DNA of 64,000 bases from Embiotoca jacksoni (Eukaryota > Chordata > Actinopteri > Embiotocidae), in the NCBI GenBank assembly GCA_022577435.1, contig JAKOON010000022.1, positions 10,414,730 to 10,478,729 on the forward strand, given 5' to 3'. Shown here piece by piece: positions 1 to 11,756 of the stretch. Below the pieces are notes generated by a model. The model was given only the letters and a program-made list of their open reading frames with translations. It ran no database searches and was not told the DNA's origin. Every line of letters starts with the position of its first letter. Position 1 is the first letter of the stretch. The position numbers and the translations under genes are program-made.

Positions 1-296
1 AGGCATGTCCATCAAACCAAGCACACCACAAAACATACCTCTCTTTGAGGCCTATTTATCTAATTAATTATGTAATTATTTTCAGAAGGACCACCAGCAC
101 ACTAATAAGAAGTGAATTTAGCTAATGACCTCATAATGACTTGTGGAGAACATTTACTGACTTTGTATTTCTTGAGAGAAGTTGATGGTTTTTAAATGAG
201 AGTCTATTAGAGCCAGAGTTTTAGTGGCCCTCATTGGTATTGCTTCTAAGGCTAAGGTATTGCTTCCACATTGACTTCACTTCTCAGACCTGGACA
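1..296 (+). repeat. Dispersed repeat family A, copy 1 (left end cut by window)
   Basis: This segment closely matches segments at 21851-22210 and 53125-53490 in the same order and orientation. Shared words include AGTGAATTTAGC, GTATTTC.TGAGA, TATTRGAGCC and GTGGCCCTCA, ending near a CTTTTCAGACC-like word. The three copies are diverged by substitutions and small indels, as expected for an old non-autonomous transposon or SINE-like family. I recognise the family as common in teleosts but cannot name it with certainty. Confidence 0.7.
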
Positions 297-300
297 CTGC

Positions 301-1185
301 GTCTACTTTTAATTGCTGCAGCCGGTTGGATGACCCTCTTTTTTGTCAAACGCCCAAACTTGTACAATAACAATGCGCAATGAGCGAGCACAACAAACAG
401 TAGCGTCATCTCTACCTTCTGAAGTATTCACAAAGTAGAGGTTCACGGGTGAAAAGGACAGCACTTGTATTGGGGCAGCTCTCATTAGCAAACATGTTCA
501 GCACCGCTGCAGCCCGGCCTCTCTGAATATGAAGCACCGACTTAAATAATACAAACTTGAAGACGTGATGTGATGGACAACATTAGCCTCTCGGCATACC
601 CAGCACTCTGCAGCTCTGCAGTACATTCGCAGCGTGGGATGAAGCGAGGCCCGCTGAGTGCTGAGAGAGTGCTGAAAAGGGCTTTTTGGGACATTCGGAG
701 AGCTTATGAAGCATCTTCGTGCAGCAGACGCAAAAGCATTCCCTTTTGTGTTCTCACCACATTCTATTTAGCTTAATTAGGACCACTGGGGTCTGCAAAT
801 GTTTGAGCCATTGTGGGTTCACGGAGGGCCCCGCAGGTGAAGATGGAGATGAAAGGCTTCTGACAATGAAAGGAAAGATAAGATGCTCTAGTGGTACAAA
901 CGTTGTACAGCAGAGGGTTAATGTATCACGACAGAGGGAGGGACGGTGAGGGAAACGTGATGAGGCAGAAAGAGAAACAAGCAAAGGAGAAAGAGGGAGA
1001 AGTGAATGGGAAAAGGAAGGGGAATCAGACTAAGCTTTTAAGACGCCAAGAGAACAAAGATGAAGCTGAAAAGATGAAGGGAAACAGAAAGGGACTTCCT
1101 TTGACCTCCAGCTGATTTTTCCTGTGGCTGTAGAGCTTGAGGATAGAGATGCTCTAATGAGCAGGAAGAACACTTCCTTCTCATT
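301..1185. other. Non-coding stretch, no gene seen
   Basis: Only short random open frames occur here. The part from about 930 to 1110 is strongly purine-rich (GA-rich) on the plus strand. I see no splice-flanked coding exon or recognisable repeat. Confidence 0.5.
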
Positions 1186-1191
1186 GCGCGC

Positions 1192-1260
<69 letters not shown>

Positions 1261-1274
1261 CGCGCGCGCGTGTG
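1186..1274. repeat. (GC)n-(GT)n-(GC)n compound microsatellite
   Basis: An uninterrupted alternating purine-pyrimidine tract: about 4 GC units, about 29 GT units, then about 10 GC units. The GC caps make it a strong Z-DNA candidate. The open frames read through it are repeat artefacts. Confidence 0.97.
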
Positions 1275-1711
1275 AATATAGCTCATGCCGCGAGCAGTGG
1301 GGGAGTTTAAGTCCCTCCATTAATCTCGCATAAGTCATATGTGCCACATACATGCGTGGCAGCACTCCTGTGAAGCGGTTTTGCTTCAACATACAGTTTG
1401 CGTCGGTCGTCTTTAACTGGAGCCTGCTGTGCTGTGCACAGAAGAATAGCCATTTTACGTTGTGGCATTATGATGTAAAACCAAACAAGTCGGATCTCCC
1501 AGCGTTAAAAGAAACACGAGTAAGAACAATGAAAGAATACGTTCTTAGCAGCTGAAATTGAGCTGAAAATGAGGCAAAAGGAAGCTTATAGGCGAGCTCC
1601 ACGATGTCCTTGTGTTCTTGTTTTCCTGTGTATTACTCTGAGCGTAGAGAAATTGTGCATAGAGAGGAAGTTGCATATAAATCCCTCATTATCCCTGTTC
1701 TTGGAGATGAG

Positions 1712-1752
<41 letters not shown>

Positions 1753-1778
1753 TGTCTGTCTGTCTGTCTGTCTGTCTT
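1712..1778. repeat. (GT)n followed by (TCTG)n microsatellite
   Basis: About 17 GT units, then five to six TCTG units; a compound di-/tetranucleotide repeat. Confidence 0.96.
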
Positions 1779-2011
1779 GTCAGGAGCACATGTTCTCAAA
1801 GAACCTCCTCCATATAGCCCCAGCCAGTAGGCTGATGAGCATTGATTGGCTGAATGGAATTATCAGATGCTGCTGAAGGCCACCCAATACTCTGCATGCG
1901 TGTGTTTGTCTGTTGTTCTTTTCCAAGGAGACAGGTGTTTTCTAATTTCACTTGAATGCACTTTTATTTTAAAAAAAAATGTATTGTTGTCAGATGTTAC
2001 TGAAGGCCACA

Positions 2012-2013
<2 letters not shown>

Positions 2014-2073
<60 letters not shown>
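2014..2073. repeat. (GT)30 microsatellite
   Basis: A perfect GT dinucleotide run of about 60 bp. Confidence 0.97.
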
Positions 2074-2075
<2 letters not shown>

Positions 2076-2207
2076 CTTTGCATATGTGCCTGCACACATG
2101 CTGGCGACGATGCCCTTGTAGATTACATGTAGAGTGCAATCTGTGTTTCGCACACTCACCCTTAGAGGGCGGATTAGGGGATGAACACAGTGGCAGGCTC
2201 CTGTCAC

Positions 2208-2246
2208 CACACACACACACACACACACACAAGCACACACACACAC
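2208..2246. repeat. (CA)n microsatellite
   Basis: An interrupted CA run (one AAG interruption), about 135 bp from the GT run at 2014-2073. The two are in inverted orientation to each other, so they could pair. Confidence 0.95.
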
Positions 2247-2996
2247 TCTCTGTAGGTACTCTTGCCGGGTACTATAGGACAGATGCAAGGTGGCGATCTG
2301 CTGAAAGTGAGTGTGCTCATTTATCTGCATTTGCACATGTGCTGACTGCCTGATTAGTTGGATGTTTACAGTATTTACTGCCTGCAGGCTTGTTGTGGTG
2401 GAGTGTGTGCAAGAGCAAGCACAAGGAAGTATCTTAATATTTGCAGTTTATTCCCATTTGAACTTTATTGTTGTCTATACAAACTTTAATCAATTTACCT
2501 CAGCTGCGGTGCTGACTGTGTCTGAATGAGAGCTTTCTTGGCCATTTGAATATGTTGAGCCGAAAGTCAGAAATGATATTTCGTACAAAAATATACTTCA
2601 GACGTCGGACGAATTAAATCACGGAGACATTTTAAAGACGACGCAAGCGAGGTGAGCGCATTAATAACCGGGCCGCTCGTGTGGACACGATCCTCTGATT
2701 TATGGTGACGGTGTCGTGCATTTGTGGAGGAAAAGCCTCATTAGCCCAATCAAACAAGACCACTTCTGTCTTTGTCCACTTACGACACTTAGTGTAGTTT
2801 TCACACTTAAAAGTCATGTCCACTCCCCACCTGCATGGACATATGATGCTCACATGCACTCAAATGCTCCTGTATATATTGTTGCACATACAGAGGCCCA
2901 CTCCTCCTCCTCCTTCCACCGTGATCTCAAGGACACTAAGTCAACATTTACTGAAGCTCTGATGGTTTTACGACCAGCGTTATTACTGCCTCCCTT

Positions 2997-3039
2997 CCTC
3001 CTCCTCCTCCTCCTCCTCCTCTTCTTCCTCCTCCTCCTC
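2997..3039. repeat. (CTC)n trinucleotide repeat
   Basis: CTC/CTT triplet run, all pyrimidine on the plus strand. Confidence 0.93.
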
Positions 3040-3657
3040 ATGTCATCAGCATGTCTCAGTCTTTTGTCTCAAGGTGTAATTAACCACGCAACAGGGAGCG
3101 GCCCAGCATCCAACTTTCAGCACTGATTAAAAAGAGCGGGCCTCCAGCTTCAAGCCAAAACCATCTGGTCCTTGTTTTTCATTTGGAAAAAGAATCTTTA
3201 CTTTGTTGTAACAGCTTAAAATGCTCCTTAGTTTTGACTGACAGTCCGTCTCAGGTAACAGTGGATGCACACTGCAGTTTGTTTTGTGCAATGTATTTAA
3301 TCAGGGAGGAAGACTTTGTGTATTGTGTTGTTATAGAAGGCTAAATAAAGCCACGCTGGCGACATGGCTCCAGCTCTGGACGAAACCGTCGGTCGCTCGG
3401 TTGATTAGTTCACCCCTAATCCATGAAATGATTTAGTGTTTCTGTACTTTTGACGAGTACGAGTATTATCCGAGTAAATGTGTAAATGTATGTATTGACG
3501 AAGGCTTCGAACAGACACTAGCTGCGTGCACACGTCTCATTTTTGCAGGCCAGAAAGAGAGGAGGGAAAAATGTATGTTCAAGTCGTGCTACTGGCTGGT
3601 GTTTCGGCAACATAAGTGTGTTGTGTTGTTCTTGATTTTTGTGCAAAAAACACTGCG

Positions 3658-3659
3658 CC

Positions 3660-3690
<31 letters not shown>
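3658..3690. repeat. Poly(C)23-poly(A)10 homopolymer junction
   Basis: A run of about 23 C followed directly by 10 A. Such runs are error-prone in assembly. Confidence 0.95.
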
Positions 3691-3691
<1 letters not shown>

Positions 3692-5001
3692 GTGTATCAC
3701 CACCCGCCATTGGCTACCACCCTGAGCTTTGATGTAGAAAATGATTTCAATAGCAGATTTTATGATTTATGCTTAAATGTTCTGGGTTTTTTTTCATCCG
3801 GGATTATTGTTATAAACAGGACACATACTTTGAACTTCACTCAGAGATTCACAGCCATGTTTGTTTTGTTTCCTCCTGTAGAATCCGCTTGTGTTTTTGT
3901 TTCTTTTTACATCTGTCCTCGAAGACAACCTTACATTCATTTGTGGGATAGCCAAAGTGATTCCACGTTAATTTTAATGATTTTTTTTTTTTTCCAGGAG
4001 TGGAGATGGCGACGTGGTCAGTCCCGCCTCTTTCTGCCTAATTTTCTCCACTGCAAAGGTGTGTGTGTGTGTGGCGCCTTTTAGTAAATTGTTACCATAC
4101 CATAGACAATGAGGATTACACAACGTATGGTAACCATCCATTTTCATATCACAGTGCACCATGATACCCGTATACCGCTGCAACCTTTAGTCGTGAATAC
4201 TACAAGACGGGGACGTTTATATTGACTCTTCTTGTTAACACTGTAAACACGACACCCATTTGAAAGCAGCATTAGTACATCCTCGCAGAGCTGCTAGCAC
4301 ACAAGAAAGTCCACTTACATTTTGTTTTATTGATTTGTCAATGTCATGTATGCTGTGGTTGAACCAGTGAAGCAAGGTGTTGGCACCTTGTCAACACCTG
4401 ATTTTTTTTTTTCCTCGCATTGATTGTTTGATATTATAACACAGAAGGAGTTATAGGACCAGGGGAAAAGGTTTTAACATGCCATTTGGAAGTGATGCTT
4501 TTCTCTCTGATTTCTCATGCTCTTCTGTCAAAGCATTGATCGTTCCAATGCACTCGTGGGAGATGATGATTTGATGAGGAAAGTGGAGAATATAGTAGTT
4601 GATAGGGTTTCTGTCACTATCCAGACTTTACATTGGAACAAAGAGGCGTTACTGCCTTCCAAAATAAGATGCGTGTAGTTTGTTTGGTGAAATGTGGCCT
4701 GCTGGCTAAAATCCAGGATCATTTACACCAGAATTACCACACGAAATCACACGCATCTGATCCTCCTCAACACCACATTGCACTCGGGGAGCCCCTGCGA
4801 GGCCCCCTTCTTATTGGTGGGAGAGACGGAAAAGATGAAGGGCGACAATTCATTTAATCCCTCCGTTGAATGCTCTTCTTCTCTTTCGCGGTGATATTCA
4901 AAAGCCGCTCCAGGCTTTCCCCCAGCAAAGCGCCAAGCACAGAGGCCCCTGGGAAATATTTTATTCAGGCGACGCCAAATTCTGTACTCGGCTCGCACGC
5001 A

Positions 5002-5002
<1 letters not shown>

Positions 5003-5061
<59 letters not shown>
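5003..5061. repeat. (CA)n microsatellite
   Basis: Near-perfect CA run of about 58 bp. Confidence 0.97.
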
Positions 5062-5318
5062 AACTGTGTTTTTTTTATGAACGAGGCGTCTTTGTCCTAT
5101 ATTCCAGTCTTGCCTCTCCCGCACACATTTTCATACTCGTAGGATGATATTATTCTAAAAGACGGTAACTTTGAAAATGAAATCTGAAGGTTAGTTGAAC
5201 ACTTGAGCCCCAATGTTCCCTTTGTTCCTGTTAAATTTCCTTTTAAGTAGCTTTGAAGATCAGATAAAACACTTGACAAAATCACTCGTGCATTCTCCGT
5301 CTTCCTGTTCGAGCGATT

Positions 5319-5338
5319 CGCGCACGCACACGCGCGCG

Positions 5339-5386
<48 letters not shown>
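5319..5386. repeat. (CG/CA)n compound microsatellite
   Basis: A short CG/CA-rich block precedes about 23 CA units. Confidence 0.95.
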
Positions 5387-5389
<3 letters not shown>

Positions 5390-5499
5390 GGAGAACTACT
5401 CAAAACACACAAAAACAAACCTCTCGCACATGTACGACTGCTATGTGTCCAACAGTCGCTGTCTCTCTGTCTCGTGTTTTTTGTCATTCTGCAGCCTCG

Positions 5500-5599
5500 A
5501 CACACACACACACACACACACACCTACAGACACACACACACATACACACACGCACACACCTACAGACACACACACATACACACACGCACACACACACAC
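5500..5599. repeat. (CA)n tract containing a 36-bp higher-order repeat
   Basis: Within the CA tract the interruption CCTACAGA recurs at 5523 and 5559, and the interruptions CATACA and ACGCAC recur in the same order. The unit of about 36 bp has been duplicated in tandem on top of the dinucleotide repeat. Confidence 0.9.
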
Positions 5600-6940
5600 T
5601 CACTCACTCTTCACACTTTTACTGCCGTCTCACCTGATTAGATGCACACGTGTGTTGGAGCACCTCGTCCTACCACAACCCAGCCAAACAGAGGACATTA
5701 CTAAAGTTAACGAAGTGGAAGTTCCCTGATAATATGTGTCCCTTTAACGTGTTTCTACATATTGAATGTATCTCTGAGTGCTGGTGTTGTAGTGTTTTGT
5801 ATTTGTTTGCTGCGCTTCTAGTAATTACAAGAGGTGTAGGTGTGATATTTCACATCATAATGCTCTTAGTTATCCATGGCTGCCAGGACAGTATTTATTC
5901 TACTTAATGGCGATGCAATTTAAAAACACTGACCTATGTAGAAAAAAATATTTTAAAAAAAGGAGGTAGTGTGGGGTGCCAACAACAGCTAATTTATCAG
6001 TGAAGGAATTTCTCTTCTAAATGACTTTAGATACTGCCTGTCAGCAATACAGCTCCGGTCCCCGTGTGCTGCTTTCATCAGCTGTTTTTCCTTCTTTTCT
6101 TCCCTTATTGGTGGCAATGATTTTGTAGGAAAGTGGAGCTTGAAAACTCCCAGCTGTGTTTGTGTCTGTGCATGGTTTTGTACATGATGTATAGGCTTGT
6201 CACAATGGTTACGTAATCGCCTGATCGCGATTGTTTGAGCTGGCTGAAATCATTTTTGCATAATCGTTACAGTCATTCCCATTCATCAGATTCAAATCTG
6301 GATGAAACTATCCGAGATGTCATATTTCCATCAATATTTCCACATCAGTTTCCACCATTTGAGGTTTAACTGGCGCTACTTTAATGACGTCATCTCGTTG
6401 CACCCCCTTGCCGTGGTTTTATGGCACATGGTTGTCACCAACAGTTTATCTCGAGGTGCTTAACCTCTACCGTTTCCCCGACTGCATTTCAATGAGCATC
6501 TATTGCCATAAACATCTTGGGATTTGAACCACCGTGGCCACATTTTGGTTTTAAGCCAAATGAAAACAAAGAGCCCAACAACTTGAAGGAGACAATTTGT
6601 CAGATCAGCAGCAAAATTGTTCACTTTATACGTTCCAATGTTAAAGGCCGAAAAATTGCTTTTCTTCCTCATGAGGTGTATCAAACTATGATTAAACTTG
6701 CACTATCATGATTGCATAACATGACCAGAAGAAGACAATTAAATGGCAGTTTATTTGTATGACAGCTAATCATCAAATAAAACGTCATCATTGTGACAGC
6801 ACGAATTATGTGTATGTTTATGGTGTTGGGTTTTGACAGCTGGTCCCATTCAAACTCCAATGCTGACAAGTCCTTTGTTTAATATTTGATGTCTTCTTGC
6901 TCTTGCGTGTATAATAGTGGGAAAAAAAACAAAAAAAACT

Positions 6941-6977
6941 TTGATGTTGTATCCAAACTTTTGACTGCTTCTGTATT
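6941..6977. mobile_element. Possible Tc1-like terminal repeat fragment
   Basis: The words ATCCAAACTTTTGACTG and TTCTGTA resemble the terminal repeats of vertebrate Tc1-like transposons. No partner repeat or transposase was seen nearby, so this is a weak call from memory of the consensus. Confidence 0.25.
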
Positions 6978-7837
6978 TTACCCATCACGAGAGAATGTTG
7001 TGATTATTTGGAATTTTGTATTGATATTATGAATGCAGGTCGTTCTTAGATAGCAACAGTAAGAATCTGTAAGTAACGAAGAAATCTGCAGCTATATTTA
7101 TTTAACGCTCAAATGCGAAGTAATGGAAAACTCACTGTACCACTTACTGTAGGTATTGATGGAAAACAGATACACAGTGTGATTACACAGATACAGAAGT
7201 GCTGAGTAAAAGATGGGCCTCCAAAATTCCTCAGTATTCCTTTTAAGTACTGCTATTTTTTTTTAGGTGACATGAAACAATCTGACCTGTTGATTGGCGA
7301 GAAAAGCTGAGAGAACCGATTTCCCGGAGTGGTGAACTGTCCTATCTGCTAATAATTGTAAAATCACAGAGCAATCAGAGCTAAAGGCCGACTGGCACAA
7401 AAAAAAAAAAACACAAAAAAAACAGAGCCTTTGTATCGAGAAAGTCACCTGTCCTGGTGCAAGTGATGAGGGACGGAAGAGGAAGAGGAGGAGGAGAGAA
7501 GGGGAACAAATGGAGGGAAAGAAAAATAAGGACTGGGCTAGAAAGCTGTTTTTCTTTCTGTCCAGACTCTTTTACTCAAAAACATCCCTCAGGTGCAGAA
7601 GTTATTATGGAGCACAAAATTGCCTAATGTGCTTATTTCTATTGCTAATGCAGCAGACATGAAGGAAGATGGGGGTACAGCTCTCCGAGGGAAAGTGTAC
7701 AGTACAATGAGACCTGTAAGCACAATTTAAGTAATTAGATGGTGAGGCTGGAATTAAGGCCCCATGTGTGCACACAAAAGTTCTCCCACACACACATGGC
7801 GTGCAAATACACGCTGCGATTGGACAGATGAAAGAGG

Positions 7838-7838
<1 letters not shown>

Positions 7839-7905
<67 letters not shown>
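7839..7905. repeat. (CA)33 microsatellite
   Basis: Perfect CA run of about 66 bp. Confidence 0.97.
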
Positions 7906-7906
<1 letters not shown>

Positions 7907-7979
7907 CTTGTGGTCATTTTTCCTGAATTAATTCTAGTGACGAAAAACAGCAACCGAAAGCACATTTTTATTTATTCCT

Positions 7980-8008
7980 TCTCCTCCTCCTCCTCCTCCT
8001 CCTCTCTC
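7980..8008. repeat. (CTC)n trinucleotide repeat
   Basis: About nine CTC units followed by CT units. Confidence 0.92.
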
Positions 8009-8149
8009 TGTTCTGTCTCACCCTTTGACCTCGTTGCCTCAAACTCTTATTAACAGTGAATAATAATTTGAGTATAATTTTAACACCCATGCTGTACCCG
8101 GCAGGTGGCTGCTCATCCACTCGCAGTTTGAGACAAAAGATGGTGCGAT

Positions 8150-8470
8150 GTTAATTTGGAGGAGGAGGCGAGAGACCGAGGGAGACAAACGGAGGAGGAG
8201 AGGCCACGCTGGATACAAAGTAGGAGAAAGAAAGAGGAAAAAAATAGTGAAACGTTAAGTGGGAGAACGAGCAACACTCGGGTAGTTTTGGCTGCATGAT
8301 GAAAACGGGAACAGCAAAGCAAAGCCAGAAGAGCAAACGAGATGGGGGGGTGGGGGGTGGGGTGGTGTGGGGGGGCAGACAGTGAGAGGAAAACGGGGCG
8401 AACGGAGAGAAAAAAGGATAGAAAAGGGGGGAGACAGGATGGAAAGCAGTGTGGGTGTGTGATTTATGCC
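8150..8470. repeat. Long purine-rich block with G-rich core
   Basis: About 300 bp is strongly GA-biased on the plus strand. A core at 8344-8376 contains four or more runs of three to seven G, a quadruplex-capable pattern. No gene is evident. Confidence 0.7.
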
Positions 8471-8523
8471 TAGGGAGCACTGTGTCTCCCGGTGGGGCCG
8501 CCTGCTGATTCCTTAACCTGAGA

Positions 8524-8542
8524 GGGGGGGGGGGGGGGGGGG
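8524..8542. repeat. Poly(G)19 homopolymer
   Basis: Uninterrupted G run. Confidence 0.95.
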
Positions 8543-9334
8543 ATTATCATCATCCTGTATTGCACTTATATGGGGCTGAGACTCTGGGGGGGAAAAAAAG
8601 TGTTTAAAGATGCTCTATGGGAGAGAACAATTTTCCCACTTGAAATCCACCGAATACGCGTACGAATGTTGTTTTTCTTCTAAAAGATCAGTAAATACGA
8701 AAGGAATACCCAGGAAACAACTCTCTTTATTTCCTTTTATTTTCAAATAACTCGTTTTGTATTTTATTTTTGTATTTTATCTCATTAGCTACTGACTTCA
8801 TCATTCGATTTTCTCTCTACTTAGAGCCACGGTGACGGATTTTTACATATAAATGAACATCCGTTACATTAAACACCACCAGCCGAGTTCACTCAATACT
8901 GATTAAACGGACCACCATCAGGGGAATATGTCTGTATATCACAGTACACAGTTTTTAAATCTGGTGTCCGGTGAGACATTCCCGCACTGGGCTGATGAAC
9001 ATTTAGCGAGCATGCTCTGTGGGTAGAGAGCCACAGACTTCGGCCGGCCGAGCCGGCTAACTTTCGGTTTAGGCCAATGCTGTCTTGAATGTGGATAAAA
9101 TAATTCAATCCTGCGGCCCTTCTAGACTTTCGGAATGTAAGTGAACCCAATGAAAAATCTAATTCTGATAGTCATTTATCTGCAATTTAGTCACAGTTTT
9201 AGAGCCACAACAGGGACAGAGTAGGCAATGGTGGAGAGCCTATGAAGTAAGCACGTGTCAACAGGGTTTTTCTAATTCATTTCACTGGCAGAAAGGGGAG
9301 ACAAAAATATTTGAAAGAAAAGACTAAAAGCACT

Positions 9335-9740
9335 AGTTTAACATTTTTGGGAAATGTCCTGCTTTGCTTTTTGCCTGCGAGTTGGAGATCAATGAACACT
9401 CTCATGCAGATTTCTGTACATGAAGCTATATTTAGTAGCCGCTTAGTTTAACTTAGCATCAATACCGGAAAAAGAAAACGGCTACCCTGGCTCTGCACCT
9501 GCCCAGCTCACTAAAAAAAGATTTTGCATCTCCTTAGTTTAATGTGCAGGAGAAGAGACGAATTTAGGTTTTATGTGGAGTTACAAGCTGTAACAACCCC
9601 CCTCCCTACTCCCGCCTTCTTTTTTTTTTTTTTTCACTTAGCTAAGCTAAGCTGCTGCTGGCTGTAGATCCATCTTCGACAGACATTAGAGGGATATCAA
9701 TCTTCTCATCTAACTCAAATGTCAAAGTACGTCTTTAATA
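9335..9740. mobile_element. Foldback MITE (teleost GCTTAGC-type family), degenerate
   Basis: The left half (9335-9520) contains TTTGGGAAATG, a TTGGAGATCAATGA-like word, CACTCTCATG and a TTAGTTTAACTTAGCA-like word. The right half (about 9640-9740) contains the inverse series: TTAGCTAAGCTAAGC, GCTGGCTGTAG, then CAATCTTCTCATCTAACTC. Both match opposite arms of a widespread fish element with long inverted ends. The outermost part of the right arm appears lost. Identification is from memory of the consensus plus the visible inverted symmetry. Confidence 0.65.
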
Positions 9741-10025
9741 GAAAATATTGGTCTGAGATTGATGGCCTGTGCAAGATTTAAACCAAGTAAGTCCCAGTTA
9801 AATGTTATTTTGCAACTAACTTAGTTACTTTATACAGTCTATAGACTACTGTTTTTAAATTAAAAAAAAAAAAAAAAGCCCTCCATTGTTGTTCCATAAT
9901 TGTCTTGGCTGTGTATTTGCTGTTGCATAAATGCTATGCATCACGTTAAATTGCCCCGGGTCGCTGGATAGAAATAGAAACACATGGTCACACTGAGATG
10001 ACATTGATACTTCACGCAGAGAGGC

Positions 10026-10026
<1 letters not shown>

Positions 10027-10077
<51 letters not shown>

Positions 10078-10109
10078 CACACGCACGCACGCACGCGCGC
10101 ACACACACA
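10027..10109. repeat. (CA)n with ACGC interruptions
   Basis: A CA run of about 55 bp, then a mixed CACG/CGCG block. It is alternating purine-pyrimidine over about 80 bp. Confidence 0.96.
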
Positions 10110-10369
10110 TGCAAACATAAACACAGTATGCACACACAGACATACAGGAGTAAACATGCACGATGTGCAGTGTCAAATTTCACACAATGCTGCAAATTTT
10201 TGTTGACCAACACAATCTAATGGTCTCGTACCGATCACAGTTGATGTGATTTTATGCTATAGAACATGCTTGACAAGCAGAACGTGTTTACTGAAGGGCC
10301 GCAGTGAGCCGCCGTAACACACACCGCTGTTACCTGCTGAGTGTTTACATTCATGCGAGTTACGCCTGT

Positions 10370-10372
<3 letters not shown>

Positions 10373-10421
<49 letters not shown>

Positions 10422-10441
10422 GTGTGTGTGTGCGCGCGCGC
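10373..10441. repeat. (GT)n-(GC)n compound microsatellite
   Basis: GT run with one TTTGCG interruption, ending in (GC)5. It lies about 260 bp from the CA tract at 10027-10109, in inverted orientation. Confidence 0.96.
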
Positions 10442-11385
10442 TGGCTTTTGTGAGAGCATGCGAGTACGTTTTCAGGATGTCGAAAGTCAGTGTAGTAGTC
10501 CCTTCGCTGTTTATGTCACCGTGCTCCTCTGTCATCCTACATTACCCATAATTACCGACAAGAAAGAGACAGCCCGTATCCCCTGGGAAAGATGCACACA
10601 CGCAGACAAAATACCGGAGTGTATGAACATGCAGACAGCGTGTCCTCTTAATTACCTCCTTTTCAGCTGCATCGTGTGAACTGTGAGAAAACACACAAAT
10701 TGGTTTAGCTGGCGGTCATCCCACCGCAGGCTTTTCCACTTGGTTTGCTGATTGGTATGCTTATCTCGTATACGTCGTCAACTAAATGATATATGATGTG
10801 GCACACTGCCGTTCAAGTATGTTAGCGGGCTCAACAAACACCGTGTGGGGCAGAATTTCAGATCACAATTTGCATTAATTTGATCCCCAACCACTTTCTA
10901 GTTTGTCTTCGCAGTAAGGTTTTAGACTAATGAGCTATAGTTCAGAGGCAGGAAGACAAAAGGAAACTTAGGGGATCTGTGATGGACGCGGGTGATGGCT
11001 CGTCGGCTGGTCGTGCACACAATAGAGCTCCGTTACGGAAAGGACCACTGCACACTTTGGCAGAATTATTAGGGACAGAGCCACAAAATCTTTTCGATAT
11101 TTGGTATGTGGGACATACAAGATTATATACAATACAGAATGTGCAATTCCACATTACTGTAGTATAATATAAAACTGACAGCGCCTCTTTGTTATCCGAA
11201 GGATATAAGATAGTCCTCACCCGTGAAGCTTTTCCTCTTGTAAAGTGAAATGGAAAATACTTCTATTAAAGCAACTATGTTTATGTAACTTGTCTCTGCA
11301 ACACATACTCACACACTCTTCTGTCAGGTTCTTCGAAGTGGACAGAATGATCTTCTGTTGCCTCGGGCATGTTCCACCAGCCTGT

Positions 11386-11430
11386 TGTTACCAGACCCAA
11401 ATTCACTGTAAATATCTGGGTCGGGCCACA
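11386..11430. repeat. Family B terminal hairpin, copy 1
   Basis: CCAGACCCAAATTCACTG followed by AATATCTGGGTC forms an imperfect 9-bp hairpin (one mismatch). The same hairpin recurs at 17459-17493 and 42719-42755. This copy seems to be only the end of the element. Confidence 0.6.
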
Positions 11431-11599
11431 CTTCATAGGAAATTGTTTCCAGTTGCTGCATCCTGCTGGACCTCGGGTTGATCTTGAAACTATTGGAGCA
11501 GCCTTTAACCAATCGGCATTGACCACATATGCACCCAAACCAAATCCCCTCGTGCAAATCAATTCAGAAAAAAACAATTGACTTCAATATCATTGACTT

Positions 11600-11756
11600 C
11601 ACATTTCAAACCACCACCGACTGTGGTTTGGATCCGGATCGCAAAAATTGCATTTAATGTGTTTTTTCCGCTGTTCAGACTTTCAAAAATCAATCTGGAT
11701 ACAATCTGGATATGACAAAAATCTGATTTGGGCTGGCAGTCTGAACGCAGCCTTAG
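11600..11756. mobile_element. Probable hAT-type MITE relic
   Basis: The words GGATCCGGATCG, CAATCTGGAT, AATCTGATTTGGGCT and CAGTCTGAACGCAGCC resemble the end of a widespread fish MITE family. No target duplication was identified; the call is from memory of the consensus. Confidence 0.4.

Larger units (their letters stand above)
2247..9334. other. Non-coding region with dense simple repeats
   Basis: Apart from the separately listed repeats I see no gene here. Open frames above 60 codons either read through CA/GT tracts or have no recognisable protein character. The 2890-3050, 7470-7510 and 8150-8470 segments are strongly strand-asymmetric (pyrimidine- or purine-rich). Confidence 0.5.

Noticed and set aside
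1030..1392. Long His-Thr or Cys-Val repeat open frames around CA/GT tracts (also near 1863-2353, 5213-5729, 7605-7965, 9855-10213, 10235-10679, 61367-61879)
   Set aside because: Dinucleotide repeats keep several frames open. The products are (HT)n or (CV)n with random flanks, so these are not genes.
6505..6585. tRNA-like B-box (GGTTCAAATCC on the minus strand) near 6519
   Set aside because: The T-stem does not pair and no A-box at proper spacing or acceptor stem was found.
10979..11167. Possible LINE ORF2 endonuclease fragment (QNLFDIWYVGH)
   Set aside because: Only a handful of residues are suggestive. Flanking sequence shows no further LINE similarity that I can recognise.
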